From: Pseudomonadota bacterium
Lineage (GTDB): Bacteria; Pseudomonadota; Alphaproteobacteria; Sphingomonadales; Sphingomonadaceae
Length of the DNA stretch: 39,344 nucleotides
Assembly: GCA_023418595.1 (NCBI GenBank)
Contig: JAEZZI010000031.1
Span: 1 to 39,344 of the forward strand
Direction of reading: 5' to 3'
Of the stretch, positions 1 through 7,312 are shown in pieces. How positions within the stretch are numbered: position 1 is the first letter of the stretch; every line of letters begins with the position of its first letter. Below the pieces are notes generated by a model that saw nothing but the letters and a program-made list of their open reading frames with translations, did not search any database and was not told the DNA's origin. The position numbers were made by a program, and so were the translations under genes.

Positions 1-125
1 TTGCCCGCCGGCTCAAGACGCTCAGCGGCCTCACACCCTACGAATACATCGCCAAGATCTGGACGTCAGAGCCAGGCCGGTTCATCGTCGACCCGATCCA
101 CCAGATGCCGGGACTAAACACCTAA
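1..125 (+). CDS. IS481-family transposase, C-terminal end (partial)
   Basis: Only the last 40 residues are in the window, read in the frame that starts at base 3 and stops with TAA at 123-125. They contain LSGLTPYEYI followed by IWTSEPGRFIVDPIHQ. This is the usual end of IS481/ISL3-like DDE transposases with an integrase core (rve) domain that are common in sphingomonads. The DDE catalytic residues lie upstream of the window, so activity cannot be judged. The stop codon sits inside what looks like the terminal inverted repeat of the element, and it overlaps the convergent stop codon of the Rieske gene. The family assignment rests on recognising this C-terminal tail. Confidence 0.75.
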   Translation, partial: ARRLKTLSGLTPYEYIAKIWTSEPGRFIVDPIHQMPGLNT

Positions 126-127
126 CA
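104..127. mobile_element. Probable terminal inverted repeat of the IS481-like element
   Basis: Read outward from the element, the sequence ends in CTAAACACCTAACA. Its reverse complement begins TGTTAGGTGTTTAG. IS481-family ends characteristically begin with TGT, which places the outer boundary at base 127. The inner limit given is approximate, and the other end of the element is outside the window, so neither the repeat nor a target duplication can be confirmed. The repeat contains both the transposase stop codon and the stop codon of the Rieske gene on the other strand. Confidence 0.5.
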
Positions 128-508
128 CCCGGCGTTCGCGGTGACGAGCTGACCTTCATCGATCCGCACCGGCCATGGCGTCAGCGCCTGACCCACGCAC
201 GGCCCGCCGACGCAGCGCCCGTCCGCGATCTCGAACAGCGCACCATGCCAGTTGCACGCGATCAGCGATCCGTCCGGGGTCAGATAGTCGTCGAGCGTCT
301 GGGTCAACGGCACGCCCGCATGGGGGCAGCGATCGACATAGCCGAACACCGCATCCCCGCGGCGCACGACGAAGCCGTGAAAGCGGCCCGCGCGCATCTG
401 GATCACGAAGTTGCGCGCCTTGCCATCGGCGATCTGGTCGAGCGGGCCGAGCGCAATGCCGGGCGGCGTCGCGAACAGCCGCGTCGTCGCGGGCGCGGCG
501 TCATTCAC
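122..508 (-). CDS. Rieske [2Fe-2S] ferredoxin-like protein, C-terminus altered by IS
   Basis: A 128-residue protein with one Rieske domain. The cluster ligands are visible as C61-x-H63 (CPHAGVPL) and C85-x2-H88 (CNWHGALF). Such small Rieske proteins carry electrons to oxygenases or act as stand-alone ferredoxins; the partner is not visible here. The chosen start is a GTG at 506-508 that overlaps the last codons of hmgA (GTGAATGA), which suggests translational coupling. The longer open frame upstream runs antisense-like through hmgA and is not believable. The final Cys codon (TGT, 127-125) and the TAG stop (124-122) coincide with the first six bases of the IS481-type end, so the natural C-terminus has probably been replaced. 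The domain itself is complete. Confidence 0.82.
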   Translation of the reverse strand: MNDAAPATTRLFATPPGIALGPLDQIADGKARNFVIQMRAGRFHGFVVRRGDAVFGYVDRCPHAGVPLTQTLDDYLTPDGSLIACNWHGALFEIADGRCVGGPCVGQALTPWPVRIDEGQLVTANAGC

Positions 509-1805
509 TTCCGGCTCGTTGCGGCAGCTTGGCCTTGGCGAAGCCCGTCCAGACATCGTCGTAATCGAGTTGCATGGTCGGGCTTTCGTTTGCCCAGCGG
601 GTCGGACGGATGACGGCCCTCGTTTCGAACATGAACGCCATCGTGCCATCGATCTTGACCGGATTGAGGTCGGCGGCGACCGCCTTGTCATAGCTTGCCT
701 GATCGGGGCCGTGGCCGTTCATCTGGTTGTGGAGGCTTGCGCCGCCGGGGACGAAGCCGCCACCTTCCTTCGCGTCATATTCCCCGTGGATGAGCCCCAT
801 GAATTCGCTCATCACGTTGCGATGGAACCAGGGCGGACGGAACGTATCCTCGGCCACCATCCAGCGCGGCGGAAAGATCACGAAATCGCAATTTGCAGTG
901 CCCGGCGTGTCACTGGGCGAGGTCAGCACGGTGAAGATCGAGGGGTCGGGATGATCGAAACTGACCGTATTCATCGTGTTGAACCGCGTCAGATCGTAGC
1001 GGCACGGCGCCAGATTGCCATGCCACGCCACCACATCGAACGGCGAATGGTCGAGCGTCGTGGTCCACAGCCCGCCCTGGAACTTCTGCACCACCTCAAA
1101 GGCGCCATCGCGATCCTCGAACCATGCCACCGGCACGTCGAAATCGCGCGGATTGGCGAGGCCATTCGACCCGATCGGCCCGAGGTCGGGCAGACGGAAC
1201 GCCGCGCCGTAATTTTCGCAGACATAGCCGCGTGCCGCGCCGTCCGTCAGCCGCACCCGGAACCGCACCCCGCGCGGAATGATCGCAATCTGAAGCGGCG
1301 CGACCTCGATCCGCCCCAGTTCGGTGTCGATCGCCAGCGCGCCCTGTTCGGGCACAATCAGCAATTCGCCATCGGCGGAGAAGAAGGCGCGCTCCATGTC
1401 GCAGGTCGCGGCATAGACATGAATGCCGACGCCGCTCTGGTCGGCGACACTCCCCGTCCCGCCGTAAGTGATCAGCCCGTCCACCCAGTCGGTCGGTTCG
1501 GTCGGCATCGGTAGGGGATCCCAGCGCAGCCGGTTGGGAATGGGCGGTGCCTCATCGAAGGGGGCGGAACGGATCAGCCTGCCGCCGTCATAAGGCTTGA
1601 ACGCACCATGCTGCGCGGTGGGGCGCAGACGATAGAGCCACGAGCGCCGATTCTCGTGCCGCGGCGCGGTGAAGGCGCTGCCCGAAAGTTGCTCAGCATA
1701 GAGGCCGAAGGGGGTTCGCTGCGGCGAATTGCGCCCGATCGGCAGCGCGCCGGGAACGGCCTCGGTCGAGACGTGGTTGCCGAAGCCGGGGATGTAGTTT
1801 GTCAT
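501..1805 (-). CDS. hmgA: Homogentisate 1,2-dioxygenase
   Basis: A 434-residue, full-length member of the homogentisate dioxygenase family. It opens the aromatic ring of homogentisate with O2 and Fe(II) to give maleylacetoacetate in cytosolic tyrosine and phenylalanine breakdown. The N-terminus (MTNYIPGFGNHVSTEAVPGALP, written here as the family signature GFGN...EAVPGALP) fits starting at the ATG at 1805 and not at the upstream in-frame ATG at 1817. The iron ligands expected from the human enzyme are present as His and Glu in FHRNVMSEFMG (about residue 327) and His in SLHNQMNGHGPD. It lies downstream of hppD on the same strand, with a 180-base gap holding one palindromic repeat, and it overlaps the Rieske gene downstream. 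Maleylacetoacetate isomerase and fumarylacetoacetase are not in the window. Confidence 0.97.
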   Translation of the reverse strand: MTNYIPGFGNHVSTEAVPGALPIGRNSPQRTPFGLYAEQLSGSAFTAPRHENRRSWLYRLRPTAQHGAFKPYDGGRLIRSAPFDEAPPIPNRLRWDPLPMPTEPTDWVDGLITYGGTGSVADQSGVGIHVYAATCDMERAFFSADGELLIVPEQGALAIDTELGRIEVAPLQIAIIPRGVRFRVRLTDGAARGYVCENYGAAFRLPDLGPIGSNGLANPRDFDVPVAWFEDRDGAFEVVQKFQGGLWTTTLDHSPFDVVAWHGNLAPCRYDLTRFNTMNTVSFDHPDPSIFTVLTSPSDTPGTANCDFVIFPPRWMVAEDTFRPPWFHRNVMSEFMGLIHGEYDAKEGGGFVPGGASLHNQMNGHGPDQASYDKAVAADLNPVKIDGTMAFMFETRAVIRPTRWANESPTMQLDYDDVWTGFAKAKLPQRAGSE

Positions 1806-1835
1806 TTCTTGTCCCACCTGACCCCGCCTTGCGCC

Positions 1836-1863
1836 GTGCTCCCGTGAAGGCGGGAGCCCAGGA
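1836..1863. repeat. Dispersed palindromic repeat, GGCGGGAGCCCAGG type
   Basis: A short dyad, GCTCCCGTGAAGGCGGGAGC, lies in the hmgA-hppD gap. The same unit, with small changes, recurs at 5338-5417 and 20338-20416. It may end transcripts or stabilise RNA, but nothing here shows that. Confidence 0.7.
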
Positions 1864-1987
1864 TGGCGGGCAAGCCCGTCATTGTCACCCGCCCCGCGTC
1901 AGACGCGGCAAAGCCGCGCCTTCTGCGACGGCTTGCCGCGCTGGCCGGTCGCGGCTCGGCGCATTCGCGCCGACATATGGCCGACGC

Positions 1988-3055
1988 TTACGCGTCGACC
2001 GTTATGACGCCGCGACGGATCTGGTCGAGTTCGATCGACTCATACAACGCCTGGAAATTCCCGGCTCCGAAGCCTTCATTCCCCTTGCGCTGGATGATTT
2101 CGAAAAAGATCGGCCCGAACATATTCTCGGTAAAGATCTGGAGCAGAATACCCTCGTCGCCGGTGTCGCCGTCGATCAGGATGCGGTTCTTCTTGAGCCG
2201 CTCGACATCCTCGCCATGGCCGGGAATGCGCTTGTCGATCAGTTCGTAATAGGTCTCGATCGTGTCCTGCAGCTTCATGCCGCGCGCGCGCAGCTTCTCG
2301 ACCGTGTCGTAAATATCGTCGGTGGTGAAGGCGAGATGCTGAATGCCTTCGCCCTTGTATTCACGGATATATTCCTCGATCTGGCTTTTGTCGTCCTGGC
2401 TTTCGTTCAGCGGAATGCGGATCGCCTTGTCGGGGGCAATCATCGCCTGGCTGAACAGGCCCGTCGCCTTGCCCTTGATGTCGAAATATTTCTGTTCCTC
2501 GAACCCGAAGATCGAATTGTAGAATTCCGACCACACCCGCATCTGCCCGCGCCGGACATTGTGGGTCAGATGGTCGAGCAGGTCGAGCCCGACCGAGTTT
2601 TCGCGCTCGGCCTCTTCGGCACCCGGCACCGCGTTCCACTCGTCGTAAAGACTGCCCTTCGCCCCGTGCCGGTCGACCAGATACAGCATCGATCCGCCGA
2701 TCCCCTCGAGCGCATAGCCTTCGCCCAGCGCACCCGTCGACGCATCCGCCGGCTTCGCGCCGCGCGCGATCGCGGCGTCGAACGCTTCCTTCGCGTCGGC
2801 CACCCGGAACGCCATGCCCGACGCCGAAGGCCCGTGATCGGCGCGGAACTGCGCGGCGTGGCCATCGGCCATGCGGTTGAGCAGGATGTTGATGCGGCCC
2901 TGCTTGTAGCGGACGACATCGCGCGTCGGATGCGTGGACGCAGCGACGAATCCCATCTGTTCGAGCTGGGCGGCCATCTTGTCGGGATCGGTCGAGGTGA
3001 ATTCGCAGAATTCGAAGCCATCGAGGCCCATCGGGTTGACGTCCACATGTTCCAC
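1988..3055 (-). CDS. hppD: 4-Hydroxyphenylpyruvate dioxygenase
   Basis: A 355-residue enzyme that turns 4-hydroxyphenylpyruvate into homogentisate with loss of CO2, supplying the substrate of the neighbouring hmgA. It consists of two VOC-fold halves. The Fe(II) ligands of the C-terminal half are visible: His in DHLTHNV, His in GIQHLAF and Glu in GPIFFEIIQRKG. The family tail GFGAGNFQALYESIELDQIRRG is intact up to residue 349. The start is a GTG at 3053-3055 giving MEHVDVNPMGLDGFEF, placed eight bases after a clear AGGAG. The longer open frame upstream runs through the promoter and operator and lacks family similarity. An 18-bp dyad just upstream suggests repression. Confidence 0.97.
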   Translation of the reverse strand: MEHVDVNPMGLDGFEFCEFTSTDPDKMAAQLEQMGFVAASTHPTRDVVRYKQGRINILLNRMADGHAAQFRADHGPSASGMAFRVADAKEAFDAAIARGAKPADASTGALGEGYALEGIGGSMLYLVDRHGAKGSLYDEWNAVPGAEEAERENSVGLDLLDHLTHNVRRGQMRVWSEFYNSIFGFEEQKYFDIKGKATGLFSQAMIAPDKAIRIPLNESQDDKSQIEEYIREYKGEGIQHLAFTTDDIYDTVEKLRARGMKLQDTIETYYELIDKRIPGHGEDVERLKKNRILIDGDTGDEGILLQIFTENMFGPIFFEIIQRKGNEGFGAGNFQALYESIELDQIRRGVITVDA

Positions 3056-3060
3056 GGCGA

Positions 3061-3067
3061 CAGCTCC
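3061..3067 (-). promoter_or_regulatory. Ribosome binding site that fixes the hppD GTG start
   Basis: AGGAGCT on the minus strand lies eight bases before GTG 3055. No comparable site precedes the other in-frame candidates. Confidence 0.7.
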
Positions 3068-3072
3068 TGAGT

Positions 3073-3090
3073 TGGTAACAATTGATACCA
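3073..3090. promoter_or_regulatory. Candidate operator dyad for hppD
   Basis: TGGTAACAATTGATACCA is an 18-bp inverted repeat in which eight of nine base pairs are symmetric. It lies 18-35 bases upstream of the hppD GTG, directly downstream of the candidate -10 box, where a bound repressor would block initiation. Tyrosine catabolic genes are often controlled by MarR- or Lrp-type regulators; no such regulator is in the window, so the binding protein is unknown. Confidence 0.55.
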
Positions 3091-3118
3091 GTTTGGCGTT
3101 TTGGTAGTGCCGAGTCAA
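3090..3118 (-). promoter_or_regulatory. Candidate sigma-70-type promoter of hppD
   Basis: On the minus strand, TTGACT (3118-3113) and CAAACT (3095-3090) are separated by 17 bases. The -35 is good and the -10 is poor. The placement just ahead of the dyad and the ribosome site is what makes it credible. Confidence 0.4.
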
Positions 3119-3233
3119 CCGATGCCAGCGACCCTCTTGCGCTCGCCGCACATTTTCGCGAGTTAGGACACGCGCCTCCCCAGGCCCCGATCACGACGCG
3201 CGTGGACCGCGCATGACAACGGAGCACAGGTGG

Positions 3234-5306
3234 ATGACCCTACGCGCAGGCCTCGACATTGCCGACCAACTCGCCGAATTTCTGGAAGAACGCGCACTGC
3301 CCGGCACCGGCGTCGATCCCGCGACCTTCTGGCAGGGGGTGGCCGACATCTTCGCCGCCTTCACGCCGGAAAATCGCGCGCTGCTCGCCCGCCGCGAAGC
3401 ACTGCAAGCCGCGATCGACGCCCGTTATCAGGCAGGCGAACCGGTGGACGAGGCGTTTCTGCGCGACATCGGCTATCTCGTCCCCGAACCCGCGCCCTTC
3501 GCGGTCGATCCCCGGAATGTCGATGCCGAGGTCGCGACCACCGCCGGGCCGCAACTGGTCGTCCCCATCCTCAACGCGCGCTTCCTGCTCAATGCGGCCA
3601 ACGCGCGCTGGGGCAGCCTGTACGACGCGCTCTACGGCACCGATGCGATGGGTGATCTGCCCCCGCCCGGCGGTTATGACAAGGCGCGGGGAGCACGCGT
3701 CGTCGCCTGGGCGAAGGACTTTCTCGACCGCACCCTGCCGCTTGCAAGCGGATCATGGGCCGAGCTGAGCGACGCGGACGCCATCGCCCTGCGCGACCCC
3801 GGCCAATATGTCGGGCAAAGCGAACGCGGCCGCCTGTTCCGCCACAACGGCCTGCACATCGAAATCGCGATCGACCGCGACCACCCGATCGGCCGCGACG
3901 ACCCGGCGGGCATTGCCGACGTGATCCTCGAATCGGCGATCACCACCATCTGCGACCTTGAGGATTCGGTGGCCGCGGTCGATGCGGAGGACAAGATTTC
4001 GGCCTATGCCAACTGGCTCGGGCTGATGCGCGGCGACCTGTCCGCGCAATTCCAAAAGGGCGGCGATACGCTGACCCGCAGCCTGGAGGGCGACCGCCAT
4101 TACACCGCGCCCGACGGCGGCGACATTACCTTGCCCGGACGCGCGCTGCTGTTCGTCCGCAATGTCGGCCACCTGATGACCACGCCTGCGGTGCGCCTGC
4201 CCGACGGCAGCGAGGCCCCCGAGGGTATATTGGACGCGATCGTCACCAGCCTGATCGCGCTCCACGACCTGCGCGGCCCCCGCGCCAACAGCCGCGGGGG
4301 CAGCATCTATATCGTCAAGCCCAAGATGCACGGGGCGGATGAATGCGCGTTCACCGACCGGCTGTTCGATGCCGTCGAAGACCTGCTTGATCTCCCGCGC
4401 CACACGATCAAGGTCGGGGTGATGGACGAGGAACGCCGCACCTCCGCCAATCTCGCTGCCTGTATCCATGCGGTGCGGCACCGGATCGTGTTCATCAACA
4501 CCGGCTTCCTCGACCGCACCGGCGACGAGATGCACACCGCGATGCGCGCCGGACCGATGATCCGCAAGGGCGAGATGAAAACGTCCGACTGGATCAAGGC
4601 CTATGAGGATCGCAACGTCCAGATCGGCCTCGCCTGCGGCCTGTCCGGCAAGGCGCAGATCGGCAAGGGCATGTGGGCCGCGCCCGATCGCATGGCCGAT
4701 ATGATGGATCAAAAGATCGGCCACCCGATGAGCGGCGCGAACACCGCCTGGGTGCCCTCCCCCACCGCCGCGACGCTCCACGCGACGCATTACCACGATG
4801 TCGACGTGTTCACGCGTCAGGCGGAGCGCGCGGGCGAACCGGTTGCGCCGCTTTCCGCGCTACTGACCGTCCCCGTCGCGCCGGGGCGCAACTGGCAACC
4901 GGATGAGATCGCGCAGGAACTCGACAATAACGCCCAGGGCATTCTCGGCTATGTCGTCCGCTGGATCGACCAGGGCGTCGGCTGTTCGAAGGTGCCCGAC
5001 ATCCACGATGTGGGATTGATGGAGGACCGCGCGACGCTGCGGATATCGTCGCAGCACATGGCCAACTGGCTGCTGCACGGCGTCGCCACTCACGAAGAAG
5101 CCGACGCCGCGCTCCGCCGCATGGCGGCGAAGGTCGACGCGCAGAATGCGGGCGATCCGGCCTATCGTCCGATTGCGGGGAATGACGATACCAGTCTGGC
5201 CTTCCAGGCCGCGCGCGCGCTGGTGTTCGAAGGCGTCGCGCAACCCAGCGGCTATACCGAACCCCTGCTCCACCGTTTCCGGGCAGAGGCGAAAGCGCGG
5301 GGTTAA
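3234..5306 (+). CDS. glcB: Malate synthase G
   Basis: A 690-residue protein, close to the roughly 720 residues usual for isoform G. It condenses glyoxylate with acetyl-CoA to malate in the cytosol. Visible landmarks are LEDSVAAVDAEDK, the arginine in RNVGHLM, the Mg-binding Glu in GVMDEERRT and Asp in NTGFLDRTGDE, and the late CSKVPDIHDVGLMEDRATLRISSQ segment with the catalytic-base Asp region. ATG 3234 is preferred because GGAG (3221-3224) stands nine bases before it and the length ahead of GLDIADQLAEF matches E. coli GlcB; ATG 3213, in frame, would add seven residues. It is divergent from hppD with about 180 bases between them. It probably serves growth on glycolate, acetate or allantoin-type substrates rather than tyrosine directly. 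Confidence 0.97.
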   Translation: MTLRAGLDIADQLAEFLEERALPGTGVDPATFWQGVADIFAAFTPENRALLARREALQAAIDARYQAGEPVDEAFLRDIGYLVPEPAPFAVDPRNVDAEVATTAGPQLVVPILNARFLLNAANARWGSLYDALYGTDAMGDLPPPGGYDKARGARVVAWAKDFLDRTLPLASGSWAELSDADAIALRDPGQYVGQSERGRLFRHNGLHIEIAIDRDHPIGRDDPAGIADVILESAITTICDLEDSVAAVDAEDKISAYANWLGLMRGDLSAQFQKGGDTLTRSLEGDRHYTAPDGGDITLPGRALLFVRNVGHLMTTPAVRLPDGSEAPEGILDAIVTSLIALHDLRGPRANSRGGSIYIVKPKMHGADECAFTDRLFDAVEDLLDLPRHTIKVGVMDEERRTSANLAACIHAVRHRIVFINTGFLDRTGDEMHTAMRAGPMIRKGEMKTSDWIKAYEDRNVQIGLACGLSGKAQIGKGMWAAPDRMADMMDQKIGHPMSGANTAWVPSPTAATLHATHYHDVDVFTRQAERAGEPVAPLSALLTVPVAPGRNWQPDEIAQELDNNAQGILGYVVRWIDQGVGCSKVPDIHDVGLMEDRATLRISSQHMANWLLHGVATHEEADAALRRMAAKVDAQNAGDPAYRPIAGNDDTSLAFQAARALVFEGVAQPSGYTEPLLHRFRAEAKARG

Positions 5307-5337
5307 CGGTACACCCCTCACACCTGTTCAAAGCGGT

Positions 5338-5417
5338 CGTATTTCCGCGGAGGCGGGAATCCAGGGTTACAGAACGGGGCGCCCGTCACCCTGGGCTCCC
5401 GCCTCCGCGGGAGCACG
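5338..5417. repeat. Paired palindromic repeats downstream of glcB
   Basis: Two copies of the GGCGGGA(G/A)(C/T)CCAGG unit lie head to head (about 5338-5366 and 5388-5416), so the whole 80-base stretch can fold into one long hairpin around a short loop. This is the paired arrangement typical of REP/BIME-like elements. It fills the gap between glcB and the glycosyltransferase. Confidence 0.75.
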
Positions 5418-5475
5418 AAGCGTTTGGACCGCGCGCAAGCCACTCCTTAACCCACCCCATGCTATTCCGCGCGCA

Positions 5476-6684
5476 ATGCTACGCATTCTGACCCTCTCGA
5501 CGCTCTACCCTGACGCCACGCGCCCGAATTTCGGCGTGTTCGTCGAGCGGCAGACGCGCGGGGTCGCGGCGCATACTGATGTCGATCTGACGGTTGTTGC
5601 CGGGATCGGTGTTCCGCCCTGGCCATTGTCCCGGCACGCCAATTATCGGCGATTTGACGATGTGCCAGAAACGGAACGCTGGAACGATGTCACCGTCCAT
5701 CGGCCGCGCTTCAGGGTGCTGCCCGGCACCGGCGGGCGTTTCCATGCCGCCGCCCTGGTCCGCGCAGCCGCCCGCGTGATCGATCCGCTGCACGCCGCAA
5801 CACCCTTCGACGTGATCGACGCGGAATTCTTCTTCCCCGACGGGCCTGCCGCGATCGCGCTCGGCAGACGCTATGGCATCCCCGTATCGATCAAGGCGCG
5901 CGGGGCCGACATTCATCACTGGGGTCGCAACCCTGCAACCGCGACCCAGGTTCGCGACGCCGCGCGGCGAGCGGACGGTATCCTCGCCGTATCCGAAGCG
6001 CTGGCCGACGACATCGCCGCGCTCGACGTCGATCGGAGCAAAGTGACGGTCCACCGCACCGGCATCGACCGGGATCTGTTCGCCATTCGGGATCGGGCGG
6101 CGGCGAAGGCGGCGCTGGGCATCGCCGGACCGCTGGTCGTCTCGCTCGGCGCGCTGATCCCGCGCAAGGGGCACGCGATCGTCATCGATGCGGTCGCGCG
6201 CCTGCCCGGCGTGACGCTGGCCGTCATCGGACAGGGACCGGAACAGGCCGCGCTCGCCGCGCGCATCGCGGCGTCGGGAGCGGCGAACCGCATCCGGTTG
6301 ATCGGCAGCGTCCCGCACGCGCAGCTTCCGCAGTGGATGAACGCCGCCGACGTCATGGCGCTTGCCTCGTCGAGCGAAGGGCTCGCCAATGCCTGGGTCG
6401 AAGCGCTTGCCAGCGGCACGCCGATCGTCATCCCGGACGCAGGCGGCGCGCGCGAACTCGTCCGATCGCCGGCGGCGGGCCGGATCGTGGCGCGGGATGC
6501 GGAAGCGTTTGCGAGCGCGCTGGGCGAATTGCTGGCCGATCCCCCTGCCCCGGCGGATACCGCCGCGACCATCGCATCCTATTCATGGGACGCGAACCGC
6601 GATCAACTCCACGCGCATCTGTCGCGGATGGTGGGGGAAATGATGGTTCGCGCAAAGGCGCAAAGCCGCGAAGAGAAAGTTTAG
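5476..6684 (+). CDS. Glycosyltransferase family 4 (GT-B fold)
   Basis: A 402-residue retaining glycosyltransferase of the GT4 type. It has an N-terminal acceptor domain starting MLRILTLSTLYPDATRPNFGVFVERQ (family signature LYPDATRPNFGVFVERQ) and a C-terminal nucleotide-sugar domain from about residue 200. The EX7E motif is visible as EGLANAWVE at about residues 299-307, and VSLGALIPRKGHAIVIDA marks the start of the donor domain. The sugar and acceptor cannot be told; no capsule or LPS cluster surrounds it. ATG 5476 is chosen because the open frame ahead of it runs through the palindromic repeat and glcB. The last dozen residues (VRAKAQSREEKV) are encoded by one arm of the repeat that follows. 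Confidence 0.9.
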   Translation: MLRILTLSTLYPDATRPNFGVFVERQTRGVAAHTDVDLTVVAGIGVPPWPLSRHANYRRFDDVPETERWNDVTVHRPRFRVLPGTGGRFHAAALVRAAARVIDPLHAATPFDVIDAEFFFPDGPAAIALGRRYGIPVSIKARGADIHHWGRNPATATQVRDAARRADGILAVSEALADDIAALDVDRSKVTVHRTGIDRDLFAIRDRAAAKAALGIAGPLVVSLGALIPRKGHAIVIDAVARLPGVTLAVIGQGPEQAALAARIAASGAANRIRLIGSVPHAQLPQWMNAADVMALASSSEGLANAWVEALASGTPIVIPDAGGARELVRSPAAGRIVARDAEAFASALGELLADPPAPADTAATIASYSWDANRDQLHAHLSRMVGEMMVRAKAQSREEKV

Positions 6685-6899
6685 AAGAGTTTCTCGCGCA
6701 GAGGCGCAGAGAGAGAGCGAGAGAGAGAGAGAGAGAAGATTGGCCGCGCCAGCGGCTCTCAATTTGGTAACGCTTCCCCGAATGCCTTTCGGGGGATCAG
6801 GCCGCTACGCGGAAAAGCAAGAACTCTGCGCTCTCTGCGCCTCTGCGCGAAACGCCTTATTCAAGCTTCCCTTTGCGCCTTTGCGCCTTTGCGCGAACC
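6645..6899. repeat. Nested inverted repeat, two arm pairs
   Basis: The outer arms at 6645-6665 and 6879-6899 are perfect 21-base inverted copies (core GCGCAAAGGCGCAAAG). The inner arms at 6694-6713 and 6831-6850 are perfect 20-base inverted copies (core GCGCAGAGGCGCAGAG). The two arm types resemble each other. The left outer arm lies inside the 3' end of the glycosyltransferase gene. The right outer arm contains an extra tandem CTTTGCGC unit. No gene is apparent in the 240 bases between the glycosyltransferase and the Mth938-like gene. Confidence 0.85.
6707..6737 (+). repeat. GA dinucleotide microsatellite
   Basis: About fifteen GA units, broken once by a C (GAGAGAGCGAGAGA), directly extend the left inner arm of the nested repeat. 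Long dinucleotide tracts are rare in GC-rich bacterial genomes. The tract is non-coding and 20-50 bases past the stop codon of the glycosyltransferase. Confidence 0.85.
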
Positions 6900-6924
6900 C
6901 ATTTCCGCACCCGCCAAAATCGCC

Positions 6925-7299
6925 TCAGTCGAGTGGGTAAAGCGCCCCGGCAATCGCTCGCAATTCGGCGCGCAGCACGCCCCAGGCCCGTGCCGCCGCG
7001 CGGCTGTCCATCATCTCGACGCCCACGCCCCTGGCCTCGAGCGCGGCGACGAAGGATTGCGGCGGTCGCACCAGCCGCGATCCGGTGCCGAGCAGAATGA
7101 ATTCGGGCAACGGTGCGGAGGCCAGCAGCGGCGCGATATCGTCCGCTGCCAGCCTGTCGATCGGCGGCGGGCTCCACGCCTCCGCACGGGTGGCGGAGAT
7201 CAGCAGCCCCTCATACACCCCGTCATCGACGCGAAAGCCGCGCCCGACGATGCCGGAAATCACCGGCCCCTCGCCGCGCGGATCGCGTTCGATCTTCAT
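6925..7299 (-). CDS. Mth938-like domain protein (DUF498/NDUFAF3 type)
   Basis: A 124-residue single-domain protein of the Mth938-like fold. Landmarks are the opening ...PVISGIVGRGFRVDDGVYEG, then EFILLGTGSRLVRPP and the closing Y-P-L-D. The human relative NDUFAF3 assists complex I assembly; the bacterial role is not established. It is the last gene of the yajC-secD-secF operon, 13 bases past the secF stop codon. This neighbourhood is common in alphaproteobacteria, which may explain why it is often co-transcribed with the Sec accessory genes. Confidence 0.88.
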   Translation of the reverse strand: MKIERDPRGEGPVISGIVGRGFRVDDGVYEGLLISATRAEAWSPPPIDRLAADDIAPLLASAPLPEFILLGTGSRLVRPPQSFVAALEARGVGVEMMDSRAAARAWGVLRAELRAIAGALYPLD

Positions 7300-7312
7300 G
7301 GAACGCGCTCCG

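Noticed and set aside
411..1514. Long open frame on the plus strand opposite hmgA
   Set aside because: It is the shadow of a high-GC gene; hmgA on the other strand has full family motifs and this frame has none.
2361..3227. Alternative minus-strand frame overlapping hppD
   Set aside because: Arginine-rich, without any domain, and out of frame with the complete dioxygenase.
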